Assembly (NCBI RefSeq): GCF_003254115.1
Contig: NZ_QKZV01000013.1
Location: forward strand, 1 to 64,000
Length of the DNA stretch: 64,000 nt
Reading direction: 5' to 3'
Source: Hydrotalea sandarakina
Lineage (GTDB): Bacteria > Bacteroidota > Bacteroidia > Chitinophagales > Chitinophagaceae
Made by a program: the position numbers and the translations under genes. Shown in pieces: positions 7,549 to 15,266 of this stretch. Numbering within the stretch: position 1 is the stretch's first letter; each line of letters opens with the position of its first letter. Under the pieces are notes generated by a model that was given only the letters and a program-made list of their open reading frames with translations, was not told the DNA's origin and made no database searches.

Positions 7549-8757
7549 ATGAAATGGCTACTCCTATTAGGGTTTATAGTATGTGTACATAACGCTGAAG
7601 GGCAACAAAACATCCACAATAATTTTTCTATATCGGGTTATATAAAAGGATTAGACAGTGGATGGTTGTATTTAAACTACATACCCATACCCAATGAAAA
7701 AGGGATTTTAGACAGTTGCAAAATTAAAAATGGACACTTTCAATTCAAGGGTAAAATACAAGAACCAATGTTATCAAACCTAACCACATTTAACTTTCAG
7801 GAAAAAGTTGACCCATTAAATATTGCACAGTTCTATCTGGAAGCCTCCAAAATGCAGATTCAAGTTGAATATAATCATTTTAAAAAAATTTTAGTTTCGG
7901 GTTCGTTTACAGATAAAGATTATAGAGATTACATAAGATTAAAAAGTGATAATTTTAAATTATTGAATTTAATAACAGATAGCATTATTTCCTATCGTGA
8001 AAAAATACGTTCAGCAGAAAAAAGTAAGATCAGTGAAAATATTTTTGATAGTATGCATAAAAAAATAAATCAATTAGAAGCAAAGAGAAATCTTGAATTT
8101 AATAATGGCATTAATATAGATAAGACATTTATAACCTTTCACAAAAATTCAATACTATCAGCTATTTTATTATATAATTTTAAAAATGAATGGATTTCAT
8201 TAACAGAAATCAGGCATTTATTCAACCAGCTTTCTAATAAAATTAAATTAACATCAGTTGGTAAAAAAATTGAAAAAAAAATCACAATGGCATTGAATGA
8301 CCAACTTATCCCTGCTAAATTATTTACGGCCATTCAGAGAAATGGAGATACTATACATTTATCAGATTTTAAATATAAATATATATTGTTAGACTTCAAT
8401 GCCTCATGGTGTATCCCCTGCAGGCAAATAATACCTAAACTCAAAAAATTGTATGAAAAATATAATGACAAACTGGTAATACTGAGCATATCAAATCAAA
8501 CAGATAAAAAAGATTGGATAAAAGCAATTCAAGAAGATAAGATAAGCTGGCCCTGCATATTGGAGAATGATGAAAATCCAATCCTATCTCCCATTGGCCA
8601 AAGCATCACAAAAATGTATGGAATACAAACGTTTCCATCGTTGATTTTAATTAATGATGATTTAAAGGTTGTTGGTTGGTATGGTAATTTTTATCAGTCA
8701 AAACAAGACTTTTTATTAGAGCTTAAAAATAAATTAAGGTACAGTTTTGGTTATTAG
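7549..8757 (+). CDS. DUF4369/TlpA-like secreted thioredoxin (T3)
   Basis: The 402-residue protein has a signal peptide (about 1-19, ending EGQQ), a DUF4369 domain (about 25-120), a lysine-rich helical middle and a thioredoxin domain with C288-I-P-C291 and the cis-proline segment TFPSLILI. It closely resembles T9: both share stretches such as YLNYIPIPN and GILDSCKI, while their precursors P3 and P9 are also a pair. This points to a dedicated enzyme for one peptide type. Confidence 0.86.
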   Translation: MKWLLLLGFIVCVHNAEGQQNIHNNFSISGYIKGLDSGWLYLNYIPIPNEKGILDSCKIKNGHFQFKGKIQEPMLSNLTTFNFQEKVDPLNIAQFYLEASKMQIQVEYNHFKKILVSGSFTDKDYRDYIRLKSDNFKLLNLITDSIISYREKIRSAEKSKISENIFDSMHKKINQLEAKRNLEFNNGINIDKTFITFHKNSILSAILLYNFKNEWISLTEIRHLFNQLSNKIKLTSVGKKIEKKITMALNDQLIPAKLFTAIQRNGDTIHLSDFKYKYILLDFNASWCIPCRQIIPKLKKLYEKYNDKLVILSISNQTDKKDWIKAIQEDKISWPCILENDENPILSPIGQSITKMYGIQTFPSLILINDDLKVVGWYGNFYQSKQDFLLELKNKLRYSFGY

Positions 8758-8974
8758 CATAACACTAATTATTGTATGTCATAATATTGAATAATTGAAG
8801 GTAACGATGGTGAAAAAAGATATAAGATAACTATTTGGGATCTAGTAAAAAATTTAAAAGCCAAAAAAAAATGTAGCATATAATGATAATATTAATAAAA
8901 TAAAAGTTGCATGTAAAAAAGTTATAAATAATTAAGATGGTATCAATACAAATTATCTTAATAATATTATTTTC
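8758..8974. other. AT-rich spacer before the P4 cassette
   Basis: This strongly AT-rich stretch of about 217 bases has no convincing ORF, dyad operator or terminator. It may be remnant sequence from cassette rearrangement. Confidence 0.4.
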
Positions 8975-9109
8975 TTTTGGTTACGTTCCCTAAAAGAAAA
9001 TATCCGGTGGAACGCCTGCTGCACAATACAAGCAGCATACCGGATAAGCCAACGCCGGGTGATGCTTTAAGCTCACGGCAAACATTCAATTACTTTAAAA
9101 TTTAAAAAA
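8973..9109 (+). repeat. structured cassette repeat R3
   Basis: The outer stem TATCCGGT/ACCGGATA spans 9001-9046 with the inner stem intact. One loop base differs from R1 (GCACAATACAA in place of GCGCAATACAA). It leads the P4-P5 cassette. Confidence 0.78.
8977..9105 (+). CDS. small ORF in cassette repeat, copy 3, without ATG
   Basis: The conserved frame is open for 42 codons, but no ATG is in frame; a stop lies just upstream. TTG at 8977 is the only plausible start, giving VTFPKRKYPVERLLHN after the initiator. The stop is 4 bases before the ATG at 9110. This copy may be untranslated. Confidence 0.3.
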   Translation: MVTFPKRKYPVERLLHNTSSIPDKPTPGDALSSRQTFNYFKI

Positions 9110-9123
9110 ATGCAAACAAAAAA

Positions 9124-9309
9124 ATGAGCCTTGCCGACTTACAACAGCAATTGAGCAGGGCAGAAATGAAACAAATTAAAGCAGGTAGCTATGCAGGGTT
9201 AAATACCTGTGCACCAGCCGGAGAAAAATGCCCTAATCATGATGGAACTCCAGATGGTTGCTGCGGAAGCTGTAAACCAAATTCTACGGGAATAAAATTA
9301 TGTTACTAA
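9124..9309 (+). CDS. knottin-like disulfide-rich peptide precursor P4
   Basis: The ATG used by the other precursors (here at 9110) runs into a stop after five codons, because the A run is one base shorter. The leader therefore starts at the internal methionine, MSLADLQQQLSRAEMKQIKAG, giving 61 residues. The core has six cysteines spaced C-x6-C-x9-CC-x2-C-x9-C. This order, with the adjacent middle pair, is the one seen in cystine-knot (knottin) peptides. P5 follows 17 bases later with the same pattern, and T4 comes after both. Confidence 0.78.
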   Translation: MSLADLQQQLSRAEMKQIKAGSYAGLNTCAPAGEKCPNHDGTPDGCCGSCKPNSTGIKLCY

Positions 9310-9326
9310 TAATTAAATTATTAAAT

Positions 9327-9512
9327 ATGATAACACAATTAGAAAAATTATCAAAACAGGAAATGAAATTGATAAAAGCAGGTTCAGGAGAAATGGGATT
9401 AGGTTGCGCTACTGCAGGACAACTCTGTCCTGCCCCAGGTGCAAAATATGATGGCTGTTGTGGCACTTGTGATATGACTTACAATCCCAGTGGTAAAAAC
9501 TACTGTTCCTAA
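9327..9512 (+). CDS. knottin-like disulfide-rich peptide precursor P5
   Basis: The start MITQLEKLSKQEMKLIKAG is chosen because it matches the leader family; an upstream ATG at 9300 overlaps P4 and adds a non-leader stretch. The core has six cysteines, C-x6-C-x9-CC-x2-C-x11-C, with the same framework as P4 and matching glycines before the CC pair. P4 and P5 look like an internal duplication sharing T4. A perfect hairpin follows the gene. Confidence 0.8.
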   Translation: MITQLEKLSKQEMKLIKAGSGEMGLGCATAGQLCPAPGAKYDGCCGTCDMTYNPSGKNYCS

Positions 9513-9518
9513 TTGTTA

Positions 9519-9558
9519 AACATTGTCGTGATATAATGAATTATATCACGACAATGTT
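9519..9558 (+). promoter_or_regulatory. perfect 18-bp hairpin between P5 and T4
   Basis: AACATTGTCGTGATATAA pairs perfectly with 9541-9558 around the loop TGAA. No T run follows, so it more likely protects the precursor mRNA or attenuates read-through than terminates fully. Confidence 0.6.
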
Positions 9559-9578
9559 GCTAATATAAAATCACAAAT

Positions 9579-10742
9579 ATGAAATTGAAAAAAATAATTC
9601 ATTCACCGATACTAATTTTTTGTTTACTGTTTTCTATAGAACTTACAGCACAAGAAAACAATTTTAAATTAACAGGTACATTAAATGGATTTCCAAATGA
9701 TACTAAAGTGATATTTACTTATCCGAATTTAGACGATTTCGTTTTAGATACAAATGTTTTAAATATTCATAATAATACTTTTCATTTTACGGGATTAATT
9801 AAAACACCTCAACTATTTCAATTAGAATTTTCAAATAGTGAATTTGATGTAATTACGAATTATATGTTTTTAGATACAGGTGAACAAAAAATTTCAATTG
9901 ACAAAAAAAATTTAAAATTTAATTCATATTTTATTAATGGTTCAGCTGTTAATCAGCATTATTTAAATGATTTCTTGCCATTGTTGAAAGAATATGACAG
10001 CCTACATTATAATTGGGAAAAACAAATGCAAAAATTATATGACCAGAATGAAGGTTTAACACTTGAAAAGAAAAGAGGAATATTAAGAACAGAATATATA
10101 AATAATATACGACCATTAAAAGACAGCGCATTATTACATTTTACCTTAAAAGAAACTGATCCATTTATCAGTCTTTGGTTGTTAAATGAATATATTAAAG
10201 CAAATGGATACAGTGAAATTTATAAAACCATCTTAAATCTCATTCCTGATAAATATCTACAATCAAATATTGGGAAACTCGTTAAAGAAAATTGTAAAGA
10301 TTTAAGCAAAACAGCCATCGGAGAAACACTACCTACGTTAAAGTTAATTGATATGAATCATCAACCACTTAAAATAAGTTACACAAAAAATAGTAGCAAA
10401 TATATATTAATTGATTTTTGGTTTGCACATTGCGGTGCATGTATAAGGCAATTCCCTTTCTTAAAAGACATTTATCAACAATTTAGCAGAAAATATTTTA
10501 CCATTTACAGTATTTCAATTGATAATGAAAAAAATATTCCTTTAGCTAAACAGATAGTTTCAAATCAAAAAATAAAGTGGCCAATTTTTTTCGATGTAAA
10601 TGGATTAAATATTTTAAAAATAATTGGAAATACATTCCCATCTAATGTACTAATAAATTCAAGCGGGAAAATAATTGCTAAAAATATTGAGCCAGTTATG
10701 TTATTAGATTTTTTAAAAAGAAAAAAGACTGAAGACTTATAG
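9579..10742 (+). CDS. DUF4369/TlpA-like secreted thioredoxin (T4)
   Basis: The 387-residue protein has a signal peptide (about 1-24, ending LTAQ), a DUF4369 domain, a helical region and a thioredoxin domain with C285-G-A-C288 in FWFAHCGACIRQF. The cis-proline segment is TFPSNVLIN. The FWFxHC type of active site groups it with T5, T6 and T10 rather than with T1, T3, T7 and T9. By position it would serve P4 and P5. The end of the gene abuts the headless precursor P6. Confidence 0.85.
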   Translation: MKLKKIIHSPILIFCLLFSIELTAQENNFKLTGTLNGFPNDTKVIFTYPNLDDFVLDTNVLNIHNNTFHFTGLIKTPQLFQLEFSNSEFDVITNYMFLDTGEQKISIDKKNLKFNSYFINGSAVNQHYLNDFLPLLKEYDSLHYNWEKQMQKLYDQNEGLTLEKKRGILRTEYINNIRPLKDSALLHFTLKETDPFISLWLLNEYIKANGYSEIYKTILNLIPDKYLQSNIGKLVKENCKDLSKTAIGETLPTLKLIDMNHQPLKISYTKNSSKYILIDFWFAHCGACIRQFPFLKDIYQQFSRKYFTIYSISIDNEKNIPLAKQIVSNQKIKWPIFFDVNGLNILKIIGNTFPSNVLINSSGKIIAKNIEPVMLLDFLKRKKTEDL

Positions 10743-10750
10743 TCATAGTA

Positions 10751-10927
10751 CAGCAATTGAGCAGGGTTGAAATGAAACAAATTAAAGCAGGAGAAGATTT
10801 TGGCTGTGGAACCGGTATTTCTTGTGCCGGAAAAGCGTCAGGTGATCCATGCGGCACCAAGTCTTGTATCTGCGAAAATCATTCTGGTGGTCTTTTTTGT
10901 ACATCACAAGCAGCAAATCTTACCTAA
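10751..10927 (+). pseudogene. headless disulfide-rich peptide precursor P6
   Basis: From 10751 the frame reads QQLSRVEMKQIKAG and then a core with six cysteines (C-x5-C-x8-C-x4-C-x-C-x8-C) and a stop at 10925-10927. The first ten or so leader codons and the usual upstream repeat are missing, and the leader begins 8 bases after the T4 stop. A deletion probably fused the two. Translation could still start at TTG 10757 or ATG 10772, giving a short leader with the cleavage site. The intact core, hairpin and partner T5 argue for recent damage or retained use. Confidence 0.65.
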
Positions 10928-10954
10928 AATAAACATTTGCTGAATTTACAGTTT

Positions 10955-10985
10955 GTCAGCATACAATAAGAAGTTGTATGCTGAC
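10955..10985 (+). promoter_or_regulatory. perfect 12-bp hairpin between P6 and T5
   Basis: GTCAGCATACAA pairs perfectly with TTGTATGCTGAC around a 7-base loop, followed by TTTT. It has the same position as the hairpins after the other precursors, which supports P6 as a true cassette member. Confidence 0.6.
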
Positions 10986-11003
10986 TTTTAAAACGATCTA
11001 TTT

Positions 11004-12149
11004 ATGATAAGATTAATTTTTCAGCTCCTATTGATTTGTTCTTTAAGCATAGCATCCGCTCAAACCAATTGCCACATTAGTGGAACCATCAATAAAATAG
11101 AAAAAGGATATTTAAAATTAGTGAAAAATATAGAAAATAATGAGTTGGCTACATCTGTACTATATCAGGGTAATCAGTTTCCCGATACCATACAAGTAAA
11201 CAAACATCATTTTACCATTAGCGGGTATATTCTGCAACCGGCTTTGTACAGATTAATCAATGTTGAAAATGATTTTATTACTGAACCGTTTTTTATTGAC
11301 ACAGGATACCAAAATATTACTTTTCAACAAGCCGCCAACCACAATCCTTTTGATGTAGGTTGGGGTGTTGAGATAAGTAATAATTCAATTCAAGATACTT
11401 TCATACATTATTTGAGTTTGTTTGATATTGTAAATAAAAAGATTTTAACACTTTACGATACCACCAATTGCAATGTCATAGAAAATAGAGCAGATAGAAA
11501 AGTATGTACTATGCATTTTGAATTACAAAGAAACACTTACAGAAACCAACGGGATAGTATTTTAGTAGATTATATAAAAGCGCATCCAAATGCTGCTATT
11601 AACCCATGGATATTGTATTGGAATATGAACAAAATAGGCTATCGAGTTGCTTATGCAAAATTATTACAACAACAAAATGGACTATTTCCAAAGCCAATTC
11701 AGCAGATATTAATCATCTTCTTAAAGCAATTGCGCACAAAAACCATTGGAGAACCATTTCCCTTATTGCATTTTATTCAGGCTAAAATGCCTGGATGGAA
11801 GCGCGACACACTTGCATACACATTAGTTGATTTTTGGTACAGCAGTTGCAGCCCGTGTATTGGGCAATTTGAATTATTGAAACCTATTTACAAACAATAC
11901 CATACCAAAGGATTTGAAATAATAGCGATTACAACCGATGGAGCTTCTACATTACAACAATATAAAGCAGTTTTAGCACAACAACAATATCCCTGGAGGC
12001 AATGTATTGATACTGCCGGCAAACAGGCACAATCCATTTATATTCAGAGTTATCCCAGTAACTTTTTAATTAACCAACAGGGAAAAATTGTAGCAATAAA
12101 TATTACACCTGAACGTTTAGCTACTTTTTTAAAAAACGAATTGTTGTAA
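11004..12149 (+). CDS. DUF4369/TlpA-like secreted thioredoxin (T5)
   Basis: The 381-residue protein has a signal peptide (about 1-19, ending IASAQ), a DUF4369 domain with FFIDTGYQNI near its end, a helical part and a thioredoxin domain with C282-S-P-C285 in FWYSSCSPCIGQF. The cis-proline segment is SYPSNFLIN. It follows the headless precursor P6 and ends the VKOR unit, since a dyad operator lies about 100 bases after it. Confidence 0.85.
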   Translation: MIRLIFQLLLICSLSIASAQTNCHISGTINKIEKGYLKLVKNIENNELATSVLYQGNQFPDTIQVNKHHFTISGYILQPALYRLINVENDFITEPFFIDTGYQNITFQQAANHNPFDVGWGVEISNNSIQDTFIHYLSLFDIVNKKILTLYDTTNCNVIENRADRKVCTMHFELQRNTYRNQRDSILVDYIKAHPNAAINPWILYWNMNKIGYRVAYAKLLQQQNGLFPKPIQQILIIFLKQLRTKTIGEPFPLLHFIQAKMPGWKRDTLAYTLVDFWYSSCSPCIGQFELLKPIYKQYHTKGFEIIAITTDGASTLQQYKAVLAQQQYPWRQCIDTAGKQAQSIYIQSYPSNFLINQQGKIVAINITPERLATFLKNELL

Positions 12150-12245
12150 AAAATTTAGGTAAAACCAGTATGCTAATTTCAATTCCATCAAAAAGGTAAA
12201 TACAGACATTGGATCCCATGTTAATTTTCACTAATTGAGAAAATT

Positions 12246-12261
12246 GTAGGGATTCCCCTAC
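12246..12261 (+). promoter_or_regulatory. perfect GTAGGG-N4-CCCTAC operator, P7 unit
   Basis: GTAGGGATTCCCCTAC is the same as the VKOR-unit site at 4187, preceded here too by AAATT. Clear -33/-7 boxes at the usual spacing were not found. The 12150-12415 gap also holds an imperfect hairpin around CCGG (about 12299-12325) that matches the position of the palindrome upstream of P10. Confidence 0.58.
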
Positions 12262-12415
12262 TACAGTTTTCAAAATAAAACATATATTTTTATGCTGCAT
12301 TTGCCGGTTATCATCCGGAAAATAAATATTGATGCTTTCAATGGCCATTGAATAGGTGTAATCTTCTCCTTACCAGAATAAATAGGAATAATTAATCACT
12401 TTTAAATCTAAAAAA

Positions 12416-12604
12416 ATGCAAACAAAAAAAATGAGCCTTGCCGACTTAAAACAGCAATTGAGCAGGGCTGAAATGAAACAAATTAAAGCTGGGAGTACAG
12501 TCGGATTAAATGACAAATGTCCGGCTACCTGCAACAGTAATTGCAATGCCCCCTATTGCAAATGTGACACCAATGGAAGTAATGTTTGCGATAAAAACTA
12601 TTGA
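12416..12604 (+). CDS. disulfide-rich peptide precursor P7
   Basis: The 62-residue precursor has the leader MQTKKMSLADLKQQLSRAEM then KQIKAG, and a core with six cysteines (C-x3-C-x3-C-x4-C-x-C-x7-C). The core's second half, NAPYCKCDTNGSNVCDKNY, is the same in P10. The C-x-C-x7-C end resembles that of EGF-like folds, but this is only a spacing match. T6 follows after a hairpin. Confidence 0.82.
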   Translation: MQTKKMSLADLKQQLSRAEMKQIKAGSTVGLNDKCPATCNSNCNAPYCKCDTNGSNVCDKNY

Positions 12605-12636
12605 TATCATTAATATTTCTTGAATGCATAGTATAT

Positions 12637-12665
12637 ATAGGTATTGAATAATATTCAATGCCTAT
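12637..12665 (+). promoter_or_regulatory. hairpin between P7 and T6
   Basis: ATAGGTATTGAAT pairs with ATTCAATGCCTAT (one G-U pair) around a 3-base loop. It ends 16 bases before the T6 start and could limit ribosome access or read-through. Confidence 0.5.
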
Positions 12666-12681
12666 ACTTAAACTGCGCAAT

Positions 12682-13713
12682 ATGAAAAAATTAATTTGTT
12701 TTTTAGGATTTATAACTGTTGGCCTTTTACATGCACAAAGCGTTGAAAACCCCTTCACATTAAATGGTTACATAAATAGTGATACCGGGACTGTTCGGTT
12801 AATATTGACCGGCGATAGTTCCAATTATCCTCCAATTCATTTTTTAACCATTGGTAAGGTAAAAAATGGCCAATTTTCATTCAATGGTGTCTTATCATAC
12901 CCATTATCATTCCGCCTTTTATTTTTGGGAAATAAGGAGTATGTTTCAGACCTGTTTTATATTGATGCCGGGGTACAAACCATAAGATGCCATGTTGATT
13001 CCATACGTGAAATTCCTGACATGAATAATGCAACGATGCAGGAATTGTACCAATTTAAGCAACATCATTATACACCCCAAACTATTCAAGCATATACTAA
13101 AAAGCATCCGGATTCTTACATGGCTATGTGGCAATTGGTAAGAATGCTTTCTTTCAATTACAATCCCAATTTAGATACAGCATACGCTTATTTGTCTGAT
13201 GCCGTTAAAATGAGTTATACAGGTGCCCGTTTAGTTGAAAAATTAAAAGCTGCCAGTGTTTTAAGCCTGCATCATGTTTTCCCAAATTTAACATTATTAG
13301 ACAGGTCTAATTATCCTACAAAACTTTTTACTGATGAAAAATCGAAACACTATACCCTCATTGATTTTTGGTTCAGTCATTGTAACCCCTGTATTGGACA
13401 GTTTCCACAATTCAAACAAATATATCAAAAATACAAAAATGTTAATTTTGATATGATTGGTATATCCATTGATGACAACGAAAATATAATAAACTGGCAA
13501 AAGGTGATTGATGAACATCAACTTCCATGGAAACAATTATTAGATAAAAACGGCGTGCAAGCTTATAAGTTAGCCATAGCTACTTATCCCAGAAATTTTC
13601 TCTTAGATAATAATCATGTTATTATTCAGAAAGATATAACACCGGAAGCTTTAAATAGTTTCTTAGCAGAAAAAATGCATGAACAAAAATCTTCTTTTAG
13701 TAACGTTCCCTAA
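12682..13713 (+). CDS. DUF4369/TlpA-like secreted thioredoxin (T6)
   Basis: The start is taken at MKKLICFLGFITVGLLHAQ because it gives a clean signal peptide; an upstream ATG at 12658 lies inside the hairpin. The 343-residue protein has a DUF4369 domain, a short helical part and a thioredoxin domain with C234-N-P-C237 (FWFSHCNPCIGQF) and the segment TYPRNFLLD. It is very similar to T10 over its whole length. Its last 11 residues are read from the start of repeat R4, which T10 lacks, so the stop seems to have been set by cassette joining. Confidence 0.85.
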   Translation: MKKLICFLGFITVGLLHAQSVENPFTLNGYINSDTGTVRLILTGDSSNYPPIHFLTIGKVKNGQFSFNGVLSYPLSFRLLFLGNKEYVSDLFYIDAGVQTIRCHVDSIREIPDMNNATMQELYQFKQHHYTPQTIQAYTKKHPDSYMAMWQLVRMLSFNYNPNLDTAYAYLSDAVKMSYTGARLVEKLKAASVLSLHHVFPNLTLLDRSNYPTKLFTDEKSKHYTLIDFWFSHCNPCIGQFPQFKQIYQKYKNVNFDMIGISIDDNENIINWQKVIDEHQLPWKQLLDKNGVQAYKLAIATYPRNFLLDNNHVIIQKDITPEALNSFLAEKMHEQKSSFSNVP

Positions 13714-13819
13714 AAGAAGATATCCGGTGGAACACCTGCTGCGCAATACAAGCAGCAAACCGGATAAACCAACGCCGGGTGATGCTTTAAGCTCCAGCCA
13801 AATATTTAATCGCTTTTAA
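13679..13819 (+). CDS. small ORF in cassette repeat, copy 4
   Basis: The ORF encodes 46 residues, starting MNKNLLLVTFPKRRYPVEHL and ending NRF. It overlaps the last 35 bases of T6 in another frame and stops 10 bases before P8. Its N-terminus resembles copy 1 (MKAFLLVTF) and the broken copy 5 (MNLLFIKF), which suggests the start itself is conserved. Confidence 0.42.
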   Translation: MNKNLLLVTFPKRRYPVEHLLRNTSSKPDKPTPGDALSSSQIFNRF

Positions 13820-13829
13820 ATGTAAAAAA
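13690..13829 (+). repeat. structured cassette repeat R4
   Basis: The outer stem TATCCGGT/ACCGGATA spans 13721-13766 with the inner TGCTGC/GCAGCA stem. It leads the P8 cassette and begins inside the T6 coding end. Confidence 0.78.
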
Positions 13830-14033
13830 ATGACAACAAAAAAATTTAGTCTTGCCGATTTGCAGCAGCAATTGAGCAGGGCAGAAATGAAACAAATTAA
13901 AGCGGGTTCAGGTTATGGCAACAAGTGTAATGTTTATTGTAAATCAAATAACGATTGTGACACCGCAGGTAAACCATGTCCTTATTGCAAAGATGGTGGG
14001 AATGCAGGTGGAAAAATATGTCAGGGCTTATAA
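13830..14033 (+). CDS. disulfide-rich peptide precursor P8
   Basis: The 67-residue precursor has the leader MTTKKFSLADLQQQLSRAEM then KQIKAG, and a core with six cysteines (C-x3-C-x5-C-x6-C-x2-C-x10-C) ending KICQGL. It is led by repeat R4 and followed by a hairpin and T7. Its framework differs from all other cores here. Confidence 0.8.
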   Translation: MTTKKFSLADLQQQLSRAEMKQIKAGSGYGNKCNVYCKSNNDCDTAGKPCPYCKDGGNAGGKICQGL

Positions 14034-14043
14034 TTTGTAAAAT

Positions 14044-14074
14044 AAACGTGCACTATTATGAATGGTGCACGTTT
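14044..14074 (+). promoter_or_regulatory. hairpin with short T run between P8 and T7
   Basis: AAACGTGCAC pairs perfectly with GTGCACGTTT around an 11-base loop, and TTTT includes the stem end. A weak terminator or attenuator is likely, 16 bases before T7. Confidence 0.55.
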
Positions 14075-14089
14075 TAAAAAAGAATAAAA

Positions 14090-15229
14090 ATGAAGGCATT
14101 TATTAGCTATTGTTTATTTTATTTTCCAATTATTGTTTTCGCACAAAAAACGAATACTAGTGCAGGTAAATTTACAATAGATGGAACCATAACAGACAGA
14201 GATACAGGATACATTTATTTGAATTATATGGATGCAAATGAAGGCTATAGAAAGAAAAGTTGTTCATTAAAAAAAGGACATTTTAATTTTCAAGGAATGG
14301 TCTCATCGCCTTGTATGGCAACATTGTATTTAGATAAGAACCATAAATCTATCGACGATAGTCTGGTAACTGAATTTTTCATTCAACCCGGTAACATCAA
14401 GGTAAAAGCAAGTTATCATGCATTAAAGAAAGTAATCGTTTGGGGTTCTTCCGCACAATCGGAATATGAAGAATATTTAAAAAAATCGTCCATACTCAGT
14501 CAGAAAGAGGATAAAATTTATAAAGAATTAAAAAAATTATATAAAGAAAATATACAAGACCCCATTGCAATACAAAAATTATTAAGCGAAAGAGAAAGTA
14601 TTCGGAATCAAAAAACACGGTTTGATTTGGATTATATTTCACATTTCCCAAATTCATTCATCAGTGCCTATTTATTAATGTATAAAATTAATTGGGTTCC
14701 TGTTGATACGATTCAAAAATATTTTATAAGACTAAGTCCAAGTACTCAGCGTTCTATAAATGGAAACATTATATACAACTACTTGTTGCGACAAAACGGT
14801 AATATGGCACCCTATTTTGAGGGTTATGATATAAATGGAAAAATAATCAACTTAAATCAATACAAAAATAAAAAAATTCTATTACTCGATTTCTGGGCCA
14901 GTTATTGTATTCCTTGCAGGACTTTAACCCCTTATTTAAAAAAATTGTACCAGCAATACCAACCATTTGGTTTAGAAATTATTGGCATTGCAGATGATGA
15001 CAAAAGAATTGATGCCTGGAAAAAAGTAATTTATGATGAACAGCTTTTCCAATGGCCGCAAGTATTACAACAAGCAGGTACAAAAAAAGATATTGGCAAA
15101 TTATTTGGCGTAAGCGCCATTCCCTGTGTATTTATTATTGATAAAAAAGGAGTTATTGTTTTAAGAATAGAAGGAACAGAAGAAAAAGAAAAAATTGACA
15201 CCGTTTTGAGGAAGATCATTTCTGAATAA
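14090..15229 (+). CDS. DUF4369/TlpA-like secreted thioredoxin (T7)
   Basis: The 379-residue protein has a signal peptide (about 1-18, ending VFAQ), a DUF4369 domain, a lysine/glutamate-rich helical part and a thioredoxin domain with C273-I-P-C276 in FWASYCIPCRTL, with the segment AIPCVFIID around the cis-proline. It follows P8 and is followed closely by the broken T8. Confidence 0.85.
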   Translation: MKAFISYCLFYFPIIVFAQKTNTSAGKFTIDGTITDRDTGYIYLNYMDANEGYRKKSCSLKKGHFNFQGMVSSPCMATLYLDKNHKSIDDSLVTEFFIQPGNIKVKASYHALKKVIVWGSSAQSEYEEYLKKSSILSQKEDKIYKELKKLYKENIQDPIAIQKLLSERESIRNQKTRFDLDYISHFPNSFISAYLLMYKINWVPVDTIQKYFIRLSPSTQRSINGNIIYNYLLRQNGNMAPYFEGYDINGKIINLNQYKNKKILLLDFWASYCIPCRTLTPYLKKLYQQYQPFGLEIIGIADDDKRIDAWKKVIYDEQLFQWPQVLQQAGTKKDIGKLFGVSAIPCVFIIDKKGVIVLRIEGTEEKEKIDTVLRKIISE

Positions 15230-15266
15230 AGTTTTAAAAATAGCTTCATTGTTTTAATAAATTAAA

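Noticed and set aside
12121-12348. Minus-strand 75-residue ORF over the P7 promoter
   Set aside because: It covers the operator and the end of T5; the matching frame upstream of P10 is stopped after 14 codons, so it is probably chance.
5874-13829. Cassette repeats as integron attC sites
   Set aside because: The repeats lie between gene cassettes and fold into nested stems, but they lack the attC core sites, vary in spacing to genes, and no integrase is present.
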